Virus record (IMG/VR): IMGVR_UViG_3300046048_000257
Coordinates: 1 to 64,000 of that record
Reading direction: 5' to 3' (one strand)
Origin: a virus
DNA: 64,000 bases
Below the pieces are notes generated by a model, which was given only the letters and a program-made list of their open reading frames with translations, made no database searches and was not told where the DNA came from. This document shows, piece after piece, positions 14,364-22,318 of this stretch; position 1 is the first letter of the stretch, and every line of letters starts with the position of its first letter. Both the position numbers and the translations under genes were made by a program.

Positions 14364-15268
14364 GGGTGCTTATAGTGGATGCTATGAATATAGGGCATAT
14401 CATGTTCCACTCTATGGGTGAGCTGGACTTTCACGGGAGGTACACGGGTGTGATTTTTGGTTTTTTAGCAAAGGTACTCCAGCTGGCGGAGCGCTTTAAT
14501 ACTAAGCATTTTGTTTTTGCATGGGATAGCCAGCAAAGCCTCCGGCGCCATGTATATGAGGCCTATAAGGACCGGGAGCGGGGCACTAAAGTAGTTAGGG
14601 GCACAGGTGAGGTAATAGATTACCAAGCCCTCCATGACCAGATGCAGGAGCTGTATAACCCGGTGCTGGGCAGACTGGGCTTTGTAAACGTGATACGCTG
14701 GACCGGGCTGGAGGCAGATGATGTAATAGGCGCCGTGGTTAAATATGGGCAGGTCCACCCTGCATACAGTAATGGTGATAATATTGAGTGGGTGATAGTG
14801 AGCACAGACCGTGACCTGTACCAGCTGCTGGGCTCTGCTGTGCGGATGTATAACGTGAGTAAAAAGGAGGAGTACACGGAGCGCCATTTTAAGGATGAGT
14901 ACGGAATAGAGCCCAGCCAGTGGGTGGAGGCCAAGGCCATGGGTGGGTGTTATACTGATAATATAGCAGGTATCAGCGGCATAGCGGACCCGGCCAAAAG
15001 CACAAAAAGCCGGGCCCTTAAAATATTGAGGGGTGAGCTAAAGGATGGCTATTATGTGGAGCAGGTAAACAGCCAGCTGGGCCAGTTTGTGATTAATCGT
15101 AACCGCCTGCTGGTGCAGCTGCCTTTTATGCCTAAAATGCCGGTGGTACTGCCTGATATGTTTAACCGGGCTGCCTTTTTGGAGCTATTTGACCAGCTGG
15201 GCTTTACCTCATTTTTAAAGCCTGAGCGGTGGAAAAAATGGGAGGATTATTTTGAGCTGGCTAAGTGA
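14360..15268 (+). CDS. 5'-3' exonuclease (FEN/PolA N-terminal type)
   Basis: 302 residues. The metal-binding acids of flap nucleases are visible: LIVDAMN at the start, AWDSQQSLRR, LEADDVIG, VSTDRDLYQLL and CYTDNIAGISGI, the last being the helix-hairpin-helix approach. Such enzymes remove RNA primers and 5' flaps, supplying the activity absent from the phage polymerase, which has only a 3'-5' exonuclease. The gene overlaps both neighbours. Confidence 0.88.
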   Translation: MRVLIVDAMNIGHIMFHSMGELDFHGRYTGVIFGFLAKVLQLAERFNTKHFVFAWDSQQSLRRHVYEAYKDRERGTKVVRGTGEVIDYQALHDQMQELYNPVLGRLGFVNVIRWTGLEADDVIGAVVKYGQVHPAYSNGDNIEWVIVSTDRDLYQLLGSAVRMYNVSKKEEYTERHFKDEYGIEPSQWVEAKAMGGCYTDNIAGISGIADPAKSTKSRALKILRGELKDGYYVEQVNSQLGQFVINRNRLLVQLPFMPKMPVVLPDMFNRAAFLELFDQLGFTSFLKPERWKKWEDYFELAK

Positions 15269-15569
15269 AAAAGCAAAAAGTGTACTGGGCTTTATGGGCT
15301 TTAGTAGGGAGCTGCCTTTAATGGAGCCCAGCATGATAAGCGGAGTGCATGTGGATATAGAGCTGGATATTACCTGTAACAGCATGAGCCTCACTGAGGC
15401 GCTGCTTACAGTGGCTGAGCTAAAAAGCCACATAGATGCACTGCCCGGTGTTAAAAGTGCGCATATACGGCCTCTGGTGGAGTTAAATGGGCTATTATGG
15501 GAGGGCAGTGAGCCCGTAACCAGAGGGGTGCTGTTTAAATTACAGGAGGATGCAGATGGCAAAAGGTGA
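15252..15569 (+). CDS. hypothetical protein, 105 aa
   Basis: TTG at 15252 lies 6 bases after GGGAGG and inside the exonuclease gene end. The chain begins with an amphipathic helix (WLSEKAKSVLGFMGF) followed by a beta-rich domain. Unknown function. The rare TTG start is inferred from the ribosome site; the next ATG would remove the first 14 residues. Confidence 0.6.
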   Translation: MSWLSEKAKSVLGFMGFSRELPLMEPSMISGVHVDIELDITCNSMSLTEALLTVAELKSHIDALPGVKSAHIRPLVELNGLLWEGSEPVTRGVLFKLQEDADGKR

Positions 15570-16200
15570 CCAGTGGGAACGGGACTTAAGTAAGTGGATG
15601 AGTCTGTGGTGGACTGAGGGGCACCGTGATGATGTTATATGGCGGGTGCGGGCCTCCGGCAGCCGGGCCACCTCCAGAGCCAAAAAAGGTAAGGCCACGG
15701 CTGGTGGTGCTGGTGACCTGAAAGCTGAGGATATTATAGCCCAGCCACTTTTTGATTACTGGCTGGCAGAGGCTAAGCGTGGGTATGATGTTAAAAAGGG
15801 TAAAAAAACCCGTAATAATGAAAGCATAAACGTGCTGTACTGGCTGGATAAGCCGCATGGCACTAAACACCCCCGGCTGTATCAGTGGTGGCTGGAGGCG
15901 GATGCCAAAAGGAAACAGCAGGGCCGCTTTGAGGCAGTAATAATATTTAGGCGGACCGGTAAGCGTGCTGTAATAATGATGAGGGCGCAGGCTTTTGGTG
16001 ACCTGCACCACTGGTGTGGTAATTATGAGGGCATTACCATAGATATTAGATATGGAAACACGTGGGAGCAGGGGGCTTTTACTTTGTTAGATTTAGAGGA
16101 CTTTTTTGCATGGTGCAGCCCGGAGTCTATAAAGCAGGCTCTGGCTGAGCGCCAGCAGGGGGTGGTAAATGTACGGCCAAAGCGGGTGCTCATAATGTAA
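15556..16200 (+). CDS. PD-(D/E)XK nuclease, Holliday-junction-resolvase-like
   Basis: 214 residues. GDQWERDLSKWM (Glu), the basic ASGSRATSRAKKGK, GAGDLKAEDI (Asp) and LAEAKRGYD (E-x-K) appear in the order expected for PD-(D/E)XK enzymes such as archaeal-type Hjc resolvases. It probably cleaves branched DNA left by recombination-dependent replication before packaging. ATG 15556 fits AGGAGG at 15544; ATG 15550 would be too close. The C-terminal half (WCGNYEGITIDIRYG...) is not recognised. Confidence 0.65.
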   Translation: MAKGDQWERDLSKWMSLWWTEGHRDDVIWRVRASGSRATSRAKKGKATAGGAGDLKAEDIIAQPLFDYWLAEAKRGYDVKKGKKTRNNESINVLYWLDKPHGTKHPRLYQWWLEADAKRKQQGRFEAVIIFRRTGKRAVIMMRAQAFGDLHHWCGNYEGITIDIRYGNTWEQGAFTLLDLEDFFAWCSPESIKQALAERQQGVVNVRPKRVLIM

Positions 16201-16212
16201 AGGAGGTAAATT

Positions 16213-16695
16213 ATGGGGTGGATACTGATAGTGGCTGCGGCATTTTTTGCAGGCACTTTAGTGGGCTCAATTACTATGAGCCTTATGTGGCATAGTAAAT
16301 ATGAGCGTGAGCTGGGTGGCCATATAATGAGCCTACTGGACTGGGTGGAGCGGATGTATAACCGTGGCAGATTACTGGAGGCGATAGCTGAAACCAGAGC
16401 TTACTGGGACTTAAAAACACAGGAGGGTAACATGGCACGTATTGAAGTATTAGAAAATAAACGGGCGCCGCAGAGCATATGCCCGCACTGTAAAGGGCTG
16501 CTGTATCTGGACCTGAGCTTATTTGAAAATGATGTGAGCAAGATAGTGGAAAGCAAGTGCCCTAAATGCGGCGGTACAATATTCACAGCTTTGCTGATAT
16601 TAACCCACCCACAGATACATGGGCTGGCCCGGACCATAGCCAGTATAGTGGAGCAGATAGATGAGGGTAAGCGCCACCTGCTGGGAGGTAACTGA
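16213..16695 (+). CDS. membrane-anchored zinc-ribbon protein
   Basis: 160 residues. Residues 2-27 are one transmembrane helix (ILIVAAAFFAGTLVGSITM), followed by a helical linker and a zinc ribbon formed by CPHC and CPKC. An AGGAGG with a well-spaced in-frame ATG occurs inside the gene at 16432, so a shorter soluble form (87 residues, the ribbon only) may also be made. Function unknown; it lies between nuclease and SbcC genes. Confidence 0.7.
   Translation: MGWILIVAAAFFAGTLVGSITMSLMWHSKYERELGGHIMSLLDWVERMYNRGRLLEAIAETRAYWDLKTQEGNMARIEVLENKRAPQSICPHCKGLLYLDLSLFENDVSKIVESKCPKCGGTIFTALLILTHPQIHGLARTIASIVEQIDEGKRHLLGGN
16432..16695 (+). CDS. possible internal-start product, soluble zinc ribbon
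   Basis: In frame with the longer gene. AGGAGGG at 16421-16427 stands 4-5 bases before this ATG, as good as the sites of ordinary genes here. The product (87 residues) would contain both cysteine pairs without the membrane helix. Whether it is translated separately cannot be told from sequence. Confidence 0.4.
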   Translation: MARIEVLENKRAPQSICPHCKGLLYLDLSLFENDVSKIVESKCPKCGGTIFTALLILTHPQIHGLARTIASIVEQIDEGKRHLLGGN

Positions 16696-16970
16696 TGGAT
16701 ATATGGGGTAACATTTACATAGGTAAGCGCTGGGTGGAGGATGATGGTACACCGGGCTGCGAGATACAAAACAGTAAGGAGTGGCATGTAAAAACCTCCA
16801 CTAAAATAAAAGTGGAGCCCACCCCGGAGTTTAGGCTGCAATTTATGCAGCTGGGCACAGAGTGCGCCAAAATAATAGCCATGCAGCTGGAGCAGATGCG
16901 TGATGAGCTGCTGTATTTAGCTGAGTACGGTATAAAGGAGGCCGGTACTGATGAAACGAAAAAAGGCTAA
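16695..16970 (+). CDS. hypothetical protein, 91 aa
   Basis: Start overlaps the previous stop (TGATG) after GGGAGG. Beta-rich N-terminus and a helical acidic C-terminus. No family recognised. Confidence 0.65.
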   Translation: MDIWGNIYIGKRWVEDDGTPGCEIQNSKEWHVKTSTKIKVEPTPEFRLQFMQLGTECAKIIAMQLEQMRDELLYLAEYGIKEAGTDETKKG

Positions 16971-17259
16971 GACTTTCAGGCTGGATATGGATAAGCCTGC
17001 CACTGGCGCCGGGCCGGAATATGGGGCCCAGCCGGATAAAAAGGTGGTAAAAATCAGGCCGTTTAAGGCTAAAAACGATATAAACCGGTACCCGGTGCGC
17101 AAGGGCCAAGGCGTGACCATTAACGGGTGGCAGTTTGAAGTAAAAACCATACAGCCTAATGGGATGCTGTACCTTAGGCCCATAGGGTTTATTATTGAGG
17201 ACCTAACACGGGGCCCAGTGGCGGCAGCCCTTAAGCCGGAGGCACAGGCTGATGATTAA
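16951..17259 (+). CDS. hypothetical basic protein, 102 aa
   Basis: Overlaps its neighbours at both ends. A basic start (KRKKAKTFRLD) precedes a beta-rich domain (GWQFEVKTIQPNGMLYLRPIGF). Coupled directly to the SbcC N-half gene by an 8-base overlap. Unknown function. Confidence 0.65.
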   Translation: MKRKKAKTFRLDMDKPATGAGPEYGAQPDKKVVKIRPFKAKNDINRYPVRKGQGVTINGWQFEVKTIQPNGMLYLRPIGFIIEDLTRGPVAAALKPEAQADD

Positions 17260-18223
17260 TAAAATAATGATAAAAAATTTTAGGAGCCATGAGCACACGG
17301 TAATAGAGCTGCATGAGCATGTTAACGTGATAGTGGGTAAGGGCCAAGCTGGTAAAAGCAATATAAAGCGGGCTGTGGAGTGGGTAAGCACTAACCGCCC
17401 GCTGGGCGCCGCTTTTATAAGCTGGTGGGCTAACGGTGAGCCCTGTGCTGTGCAGATAGGTCTAACTAACCCGGATGGCGCTTACACGGTGACCATGACC
17501 AAAACAGGTGAGGGCTCAGCTGAGTATAAGGTGGATGGACCCGGATGGCGTGAGCCTCAGGTGTTTAGCTCAGTGGGCACAAAGGTGCCTGATTTAGTGC
17601 GCCGGATACTTAATATGGATACAGTAAACATGCAGGACCAGCTGGACCAGCCATATCTGGTGGTGGGCAGCAAGGGTGATATAAGCCGGGCTGTTAACCG
17701 GGTAATAGAGGCTGAGGTGGCTGATAAGTGGCTTATGGAGTTAAATAGCCGGGATACACGTAACCGGCAGACCATTAAAGCGCTGGAGGCTGTAATAGAC
17801 CAGCAGCAGACTAATGCCAATTTACTGGCCCCTGTGCTCACAGCGGAGGAGTTTATAGTGCAGGCAGAGCTGGCGGATACCCGGTTGACTGTGGCATATA
17901 ACCGGGCTCAGGGTATAGAGCAGCTGCTGGATAGCTTAAAACAGGCTGAGGCCGTGGTGACTGGTTTAGCTAATGTGGTAGGGCCTCTGGAGCAGATGGT
18001 AAACATGGCAGAGGCGGTACAGGCTGAGATAGGCGCAGCCGTGGCCCAGTTAGTGGCCATAGATGGCTGGTGGCGCTCTGAGCAGGCTGTAAATGAGCTG
18101 GCTGGCCAGTACCAGAGGGTGGTGGCAGAATACGTGCAATTATTGGAGCAGCTGGGCCAGTGCCCCACATGCCTGAGCCCGGTGGATGAGCAGATGATAG
18201 CACAGCTTAAGGAGGAGCTATGA
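17252..18223 (+). CDS. SbcC/Rad50-like ATPase, N-terminal half
   Basis: 323 residues containing the front half of a Rad50-type ATPase. IKNFRSHEHTVIEL is the usual opening, Walker A is GKGQAGKS at residues 29-36, and a coiled coil runs from about residue 150 to 300. The zinc-hook motif CPTC (C303, C306) lies only 17 residues before the stop. Walker B and the signature motif are absent; they are found in a separate gene at 21040-21702. Together with the Mre11-like nuclease at 18537 these would form a DNA-end-processing complex, equivalent to T4 gp46/gp47. The coil is very short compared with SbcC. Confidence 0.85.
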   Translation: MINKIMIKNFRSHEHTVIELHEHVNVIVGKGQAGKSNIKRAVEWVSTNRPLGAAFISWWANGEPCAVQIGLTNPDGAYTVTMTKTGEGSAEYKVDGPGWREPQVFSSVGTKVPDLVRRILNMDTVNMQDQLDQPYLVVGSKGDISRAVNRVIEAEVADKWLMELNSRDTRNRQTIKALEAVIDQQQTNANLLAPVLTAEEFIVQAELADTRLTVAYNRAQGIEQLLDSLKQAEAVVTGLANVVGPLEQMVNMAEAVQAEIGAAVAQLVAIDGWWRSEQAVNELAGQYQRVVAEYVQLLEQLGQCPTCLSPVDEQMIAQLKEEL

Positions 18224-18432
18224 GCGTGAGGTGTAAAAAAATAATTAGATGCCTAAATATGGATTTAGATTTAGTTTTACTGGGCATGTGCGCCATGAGC
18301 GTACTTTTGTGGGTACTGCTGGCGGGCTGCGCCACTAAGGTGGGCTGGGGTGAGGGTGATACCATGCTGCGCCAGTATCCTGTGCCCATAGAGTTTTACA
18401 TAGCGGAGGGCGCTACTAATAACACGCAGTGA
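18220..18432 (+). CDS. small lipoprotein
   Basis: 70 residues. A basic start, a hydrophobic segment (VLLGMCAMSVLLWVLLAGC) and a lipobox LLAGC-A mark a lipoprotein anchored in a membrane after cleavage before Cys. The mature part is short and neutral. It starts with ATG overlapping the SbcC N-half stop. An outer-membrane spanin subunit (Rz1-like) is one possibility; its place inside the SbcCD cluster is odd for that. Confidence 0.6.
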   Translation: MSVRCKKIIRCLNMDLDLVLLGMCAMSVLLWVLLAGCATKVGWGEGDTMLRQYPVPIEFYIAEGATNNTQ

Positions 18433-18536
18433 GTGTATATTTATGTAACCGCTTCCGTGCCGAAGCATATAAGCCCTGAGGGTGAGGTAAATTTACCGGG
18501 TGCCCAGCCGGGGATAATAACAAAGTGAGGCGCTGA

Positions 18537-19490
18537 ATGGCTATACAGATATATAGTGAGTCTGGAGTAAAGCCAGAAAAAATAATTTTTGTAAGTGATA
18601 TGCACATAAGCAGTGAGCAGCCAATAGGCCGCATAGATGATGCTCCGGCCACGTGCGTAAAAAAGTTTAAATGGATTTTGAGGGCTGCCATACAGCATAA
18701 TGCGGTAATAGTGCAGGCCGGTGACTTGTTTAATAGCTCACGGGACTGGGAGGCACTTAACGCTATAACCATGGCACTGCGGGAGCATGCAGTGCCATTT
18801 TTTTGTGTGTACGGCCAGCATGATATGTATATGCGCAGCAAAAAGGCCCGGCCATACACGTGCATGGGCCAGCTGGCCGCAGCCGGGCTGGTGAATATAC
18901 TGGGCTCAGTACCATTATTACTGGAGGGCTGGGCTATATATGGCGCCAGTTACGGTGATGCTGTGCCCACACCTGCTCCGGGTGATTACCGTAATATACT
19001 GGTGCGGCATGCCCCTGTGCACACTCAGGCACTTTTTGATGGCCATGAGTATATAGATGCAGTGGGCACATTAAAACGGCTAAAGGATTACACCATAATC
19101 CACTGTGGTGATATACACCGCAGCTTTCATATCACAGAGGGGGCACGTGCGATATTTAACACGGGCCCTTTTTTTAGGCGGGATGCCACGGAGTATAATT
19201 TTAAGGTGCATGTGCCCAGTTTTGTGGTGCTGGATATTGCAGGTGATAATAATGGGCAGCTGCACTGGTATGAGGCCCCATGTGAGCCCGCAGATAAGGT
19301 GCTGAGCCGTGAGCACATAGATGAGGTACAGGCCCGCAAAATATTGAGTGAGTTTATTGAGGCTATACACGTGCACGGTCCGCTGGTTAACGTGAGTATA
19401 GTGGACCGGGTAAAAAAGGCGCTGGAAAGCCCGGAGGTGCCCGCCAAGGTAAAGGCACTCATGGAGGAGGTTATGGGGCATGTGGGCTAA
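18537..19490 (+). CDS. SbcD/Mre11-like nuclease
   Basis: 317-residue calcineurin-like phosphoesterase. Metal ligands are seen at SDMH (D21, H23), AGDLF (D63), YGQHD (H95; Gln replaces the common Asn), RHAPVH and HCGDIH. Mre11/SbcD (T4 gp47) trims DNA ends together with Rad50/SbcC. The two halves of the partner ATPase lie on either side of this gene. The roughly 100 bases upstream contain only very short ORFs. The C-terminal 90 residues are helical, as expected for the Rad50-binding part. Confidence 0.88.
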   Translation: MAIQIYSESGVKPEKIIFVSDMHISSEQPIGRIDDAPATCVKKFKWILRAAIQHNAVIVQAGDLFNSSRDWEALNAITMALREHAVPFFCVYGQHDMYMRSKKARPYTCMGQLAAAGLVNILGSVPLLLEGWAIYGASYGDAVPTPAPGDYRNILVRHAPVHTQALFDGHEYIDAVGTLKRLKDYTIIHCGDIHRSFHITEGARAIFNTGPFFRRDATEYNFKVHVPSFVVLDIAGDNNGQLHWYEAPCEPADKVLSREHIDEVQARKILSEFIEAIHVHGPLVNVSIVDRVKKALESPEVPAKVKALMEEVMGHVG

Positions 19491-19869
19491 TGTGCTAACA
19501 AAGGAGTGGGACCCGGATTTTATAGGATACCTGCTGGAATGGCTGGGCTATGATGGTGTGGCGTTTTTTCAGATGTGTATGGATGCTTATAATACTGTGA
19601 GTCCAATATGGCAGGAGGGTAAGCCGGATAAGCCTTATACCATGCGGGCTCCACACCCTGTGCATTTTAGGGAGGGCGTACAGGTGCGTAATGCCATGCG
19701 CCGTATTCACAAAAAAATGGGGCTGGGCGTGTATGGTGGGCGCCACTTCTATGATGATAACTGGCAGAGTGCGGTACAGGCCGCCTTAAAAATGTGTGAG
19801 GAGGGTTACACTGATGAGCACAGAGCAGTTACAGCAGGTAAAGCAGAGGCTGGACCAGCTGAGGACTAA
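19480..19869 (+). CDS. hypothetical protein, 129 aa
   Basis: Overlaps the SbcD gene by 11 bases. Trp/Tyr-rich helical protein with no motif recognised. The C-terminus overlaps the next coiled-coil gene. Confidence 0.65.
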   Translation: MWANVLTKEWDPDFIGYLLEWLGYDGVAFFQMCMDAYNTVSPIWQEGKPDKPYTMRAPHPVHFREGVQVRNAMRRIHKKMGLGVYGGRHFYDDNWQSAVQAALKMCEEGYTDEHRAVTAGKAEAGPAED

Positions 19870-20173
19870 CCTGAGTGCGGCCATGATGCGCCGGGATGAG
19901 GTGGTGGCTGCGCTCCAGAAAAATTACGGTTTTAACACGGCTAAGGATGCAGAGGTGGAGCAGAAAAAATTACGGGATGAAACTATACCGACCATGGAAA
20001 AAAAGCGGGATGGTTTCATAGCCAAGGCACAGGAGGTGATTAATGGGCTCAATACGCAAGCTGTACCCGGAGGAAATAGCAGAGCGGCAGAACAGACTGG
20101 ACTTAGTGGAGGAGCCGACCCCGGAGGATTACCGCAAGGCCGCACCGTGGTGGGGCGCAAGCGGCGTATTTGA
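19814..20173 (+). CDS. coiled-coil protein between SbcD and SbcC C-half
   Basis: 119 residues; the first 75 are a clear coiled coil (QQVKQRLDQLRTNLSAAM; AKDAEVEQKKLRDETIPTME). Short coiled-coil proteins like this often sit beside phage SbcC genes, and it might supply part of the missing Rad50 coil. The last 40 residues are Gly/Pro/Arg-rich and overlap the next gene by 131 bases in another frame. ATG 19814 follows GAGGAGG with 8-base spacing. Confidence 0.65.
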   Translation: MSTEQLQQVKQRLDQLRTNLSAAMMRRDEVVAALQKNYGFNTAKDAEVEQKKLRDETIPTMEKKRDGFIAKAQEVINGLNTQAVPGGNSRAAEQTGLSGGADPGGLPQGRTVVGRKRRI

Positions 20174-20291
20174 GGGGTATAAAAAGCATTTTTTTGATAC
20201 CCGGCGTGAGGCCTTTTTATCCGGGCTGGGTATAGGTGCGTTGCTGGGCTCTGCACTGATAATGGTAATAATGCTATGGATGAGCGCATGA
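20043..20291 (+). CDS. C-tail-anchored membrane protein, 82 aa
   Basis: Strong AGGAGG 6 bases before the ATG. Residues 58-81 (FLSGLGIGALLGSALIMVIM) are a transmembrane helix at the C-terminus; the N-terminal part is charged. The 5' half is encoded within the 3' end of the coiled-coil gene. Unknown function. Confidence 0.65.
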   Translation: MGSIRKLYPEEIAERQNRLDLVEEPTPEDYRKAAPWWGASGVFEGYKKHFFDTRREAFLSGLGIGALLGSALIMVIMLWMSA

Positions 20292-20689
20292 AATTTTACC
20301 GCTATGAGGATGTGCAGTACACGGATGGCCCCCGTATCCATGAGCTGGTGCTGTATCTGGTGCGGGAAACGCCCTGCGGATACTGGATAAGTCCACGGCG
20401 CCATTATAATGAGGCCGATGAGGATAAGTGGTTTTTTTATTATGGTGACCGTAAACGCTGGGTGAGTAAAACCACCCGTAAGCGGTATGCGTATCCTACC
20501 AAGGCAGAGGCTATGGCTAATTTTAAGGCCCGTAAGCGGCGCCAGATAGATATACTGGAGTACCGCCTTAACCGGGCTAAAAAAGCCCTCCAGAGCGTTT
20601 GTGAGGGCCCTGAGGAGCTAAAACAGATGGCACTATGGCTGGAGGGCACAAAGCAGACCCTGCCACTGGGGCTGAGCATGGAGTGGTGA
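20276..20689 (+). CDS. hypothetical protein, 137 aa
   Basis: N-terminal half is aromatic and beta-rich (YLVRETPCGYWISPRRHY; KWFFYYGDRKRWVSK), C-terminal half helical. It resembles small phage proteins that reformat a stretch of Trp/Tyr but no function is known. ATG 20288, which overlaps the preceding TGA, is an equally likely start. Confidence 0.65.
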   Translation: MDERMKFYRYEDVQYTDGPRIHELVLYLVRETPCGYWISPRRHYNEADEDKWFFYYGDRKRWVSKTTRKRYAYPTKAEAMANFKARKRRQIDILEYRLNRAKKALQSVCEGPEELKQMALWLEGTKQTLPLGLSMEW

Positions 20690-20690
20690 T

Positions 20691-21074
20691 ATGATAGTGC
20701 TTACGCAGCTGGATAGGGACTTTTTAGAGTTTCATCACAATAACCCCAAAATATTTAAGCTGTATTTACAGTTTGCACGTAAGGCCATAGCCCGTGGGCA
20801 CACCCGGTACAGCGTGTGGGGGCTCATGCAGATTATTAGGTGGCATGTGGATATAGTAACTGAGGATATAACAGGCTATAAGCTGCGTAATGATTATGCA
20901 GCTCTGTATGCCCGGCTGATAGTGCTAAAACACCCTTATGAGTTTAAGGACTTTTTTAAGTTTAAGGCTATGAAAAACTCCAATTTAGGGCCGTACTGGG
21001 AGCAGCTGATAAAGGCTAAATACAGGAGGAGGGCGGAAAATGAGCGAACTGGCGCAAGTAAGGCAGCAGTATAA
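20691..21074 (+). CDS. conserved-type phage protein of unknown function, 127 aa
   Basis: Helical protein with FHHNNPKIFKLYLQFARKA, IIRWHVDIVT and DYAALYARL, a pattern I recognise from many phage replication clusters, where it has no assigned role. It directly precedes and overlaps the SbcC C-half gene. Confidence 0.7.
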   Translation: MIVLTQLDRDFLEFHHNNPKIFKLYLQFARKAIARGHTRYSVWGLMQIIRWHVDIVTEDITGYKLRNDYAALYARLIVLKHPYEFKDFFKFKAMKNSNLGPYWEQLIKAKYRRRAENERTGASKAAV

Positions 21075-21702
21075 TAAGCTGGCAGCTGATTACCGGGCAG
21101 CAGCGGCTGTGCTGGAAAACAGTAAAGCGCAGCTGGAGGAGGCTAAGGATGTGGGCACAGCCCTGAGTGCTACTGCCCTGCTGCTTAAAAAAATAATCCG
21201 TGAGGTGCAGGGTGAGTTTAAGGGTGAGGTGGATAAGGTGGTGACCATGGCCGTGCGCACCTTATTTGATGAAAATTATAAGTTTGATCTTGAAATAAAA
21301 ACCGGAGGCCAAGGCCTCCAGTGCAGGCCGGTGATATGGGAGCATATAGAGGGGCAGTGGCGTGAGTTTAGCCCTAAGGATGATATGGGTGGCTCAATAC
21401 TGGACCCCATAGCTCTGGCGCTGCGGACCGTATTACAGCAGTATGACCCTGAGCCCACACGGGCCTCCATGTGGTTAGATGAGCCCATGAAAAACGTGGG
21501 TAAGGGTGAGCTGCTGTTGCGGGCGGGCCAGCTCATTACGGAGGTGAGCCATGGCCTAAATATTCAGATGATAATAATAACCCATGAGCCGGAACTGGCT
21601 GAGATTGCAGACCGGGCATGGCGTGTGGTGCGACAAAAAACGGGGCGGAGCGCAGCCACTGTAATTAAAGGAGGTGCCCAAAAACGTAAAATAATACAGT
21701 GA
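21040..21702 (+). CDS. SbcC/Rad50-like ATPase, C-terminal half
   Basis: 220 residues with the rear half of a Rad50-type ATPase: a short coiled coil (residues 1-75), the ABC signature in DDMGGSILDPIALALR, Walker B SMWLDEPMKNVG and the H-loop IIITHEPELAE. It has no Walker A, which is in the gene at 17252. Assembly of the two halves, clamped by coiled coils, is needed for ATP binding. About 2.8 kb and seven genes separate the halves. The start overlaps the previous gene; GGAGGAGGG precedes it. Confidence 0.85.
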   Translation: MSELAQVRQQYNKLAADYRAAAAVLENSKAQLEEAKDVGTALSATALLLKKIIREVQGEFKGEVDKVVTMAVRTLFDENYKFDLEIKTGGQGLQCRPVIWEHIEGQWREFSPKDDMGGSILDPIALALRTVLQQYDPEPTRASMWLDEPMKNVGKGELLLRAGQLITEVSHGLNIQMIIITHEPELAEIADRAWRVVRQKTGRSAATVIKGGAQKRKIIQ

Positions 21703-21710
21703 GGTGCGCC

Positions 21711-22061
21711 GTGGGCAGATACCGGGATGATTTAAGTGAGCGGCAGATACGCTTTGACCTGCTAAATGGCATGACCATGCGGCAGGCTGCTGCAAAATAC
21801 GGATGCAGTTATAGTCTGATTAAAAAAATTAAGGATGATAGGCGCAATATAAGCACAAAGCAGGAGCAGGTACCGCCTGAGCAGCTGTGTGAGTGTTGCA
21901 GGATACGGCCTAAGGCAGAGGGCCTGCGTTTTTTATGTTACGTGTGTTTTAAGGGTGTGGATGAGGATGGCATGCCTGTGGATAATGATGATGGCACTGA
22001 GCATGTTAACCACCACCCGCTGCCTGAGTGCAGCTGGGATGATGTATTTTATGGCAGGTAG
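21711..22061 (+). CDS. HTH protein with cysteine cluster
   Basis: 116 residues. LNGMTMRQAAAKYGCSYSLI followed by KKIKDD is a helix-turn-helix of the resolvase/homeodomain-like kind. CECCRIRP and LCYVCF downstream may bind zinc. GTG 21711 follows GAGGTG at proper spacing; GTG 21699 would overlap the SbcC stop but has no ribosome site. Probably a transcription regulator at the end of the early region. Confidence 0.65.
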   Translation: MGRYRDDLSERQIRFDLLNGMTMRQAAAKYGCSYSLIKKIKDDRRNISTKQEQVPPEQLCECCRIRPKAEGLRFLCYVCFKGVDEDGMPVDNDDGTEHVNHHPLPECSWDDVFYGR

Positions 22062-22108
22062 TGATTTTATCGGAGGCAACCAAAAGGAGGGGGTAAGGAT
22101 TATGGAGC

Positions 22109-22303
22109 GTGAGCTGGCCGGATATAAACGCTATGCTGCAAAAGGCCCGCAAGATACTAAAGGACCACCCTGATGCCATGGTACTTATGGATATTAGGGT
22201 GTATGATGCAGTGGGCCCACAGCCTGAGCACTGGGATATGGTGGCAGATGAGGAGCATGGTGATAGCCGCCTGCGCATAGGTATTACTAATAGAAACCCC
22301 TAA
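22109..22303 (+). CDS. small protein, paralogue of the gene at 61431
   Basis: 64 residues. A short helix (INAMLQKARKILKD) is followed by AMVLMDIRVYDAVGP and a basic RLRIG strand. The gene at 61431 has the same order (AILIDVRVFDHSAP... RLKIG), so both are real members of one family. GTG start, with GGAG just upstream. Function unknown. Confidence 0.6.
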   Translation: MSWPDINAMLQKARKILKDHPDAMVLMDIRVYDAVGPQPEHWDMVADEEHGDSRLRIGITNRNP

Positions 22304-22318
22304 CTTAAGGAGGTAAAA

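Noticed and set aside
18433-18536. Very short ORFs in the gap between the lipoprotein and SbcD genes
   Set aside because: The longest is 23 codons, lacks a ribosome site and resembles no known peptide.
22102-22173. 23-codon ORF with AGGAGGGGG upstream
   Set aside because: It lies inside the better supported gene at 22109, which has a clear paralogue; the ribosome site may serve that gene instead.
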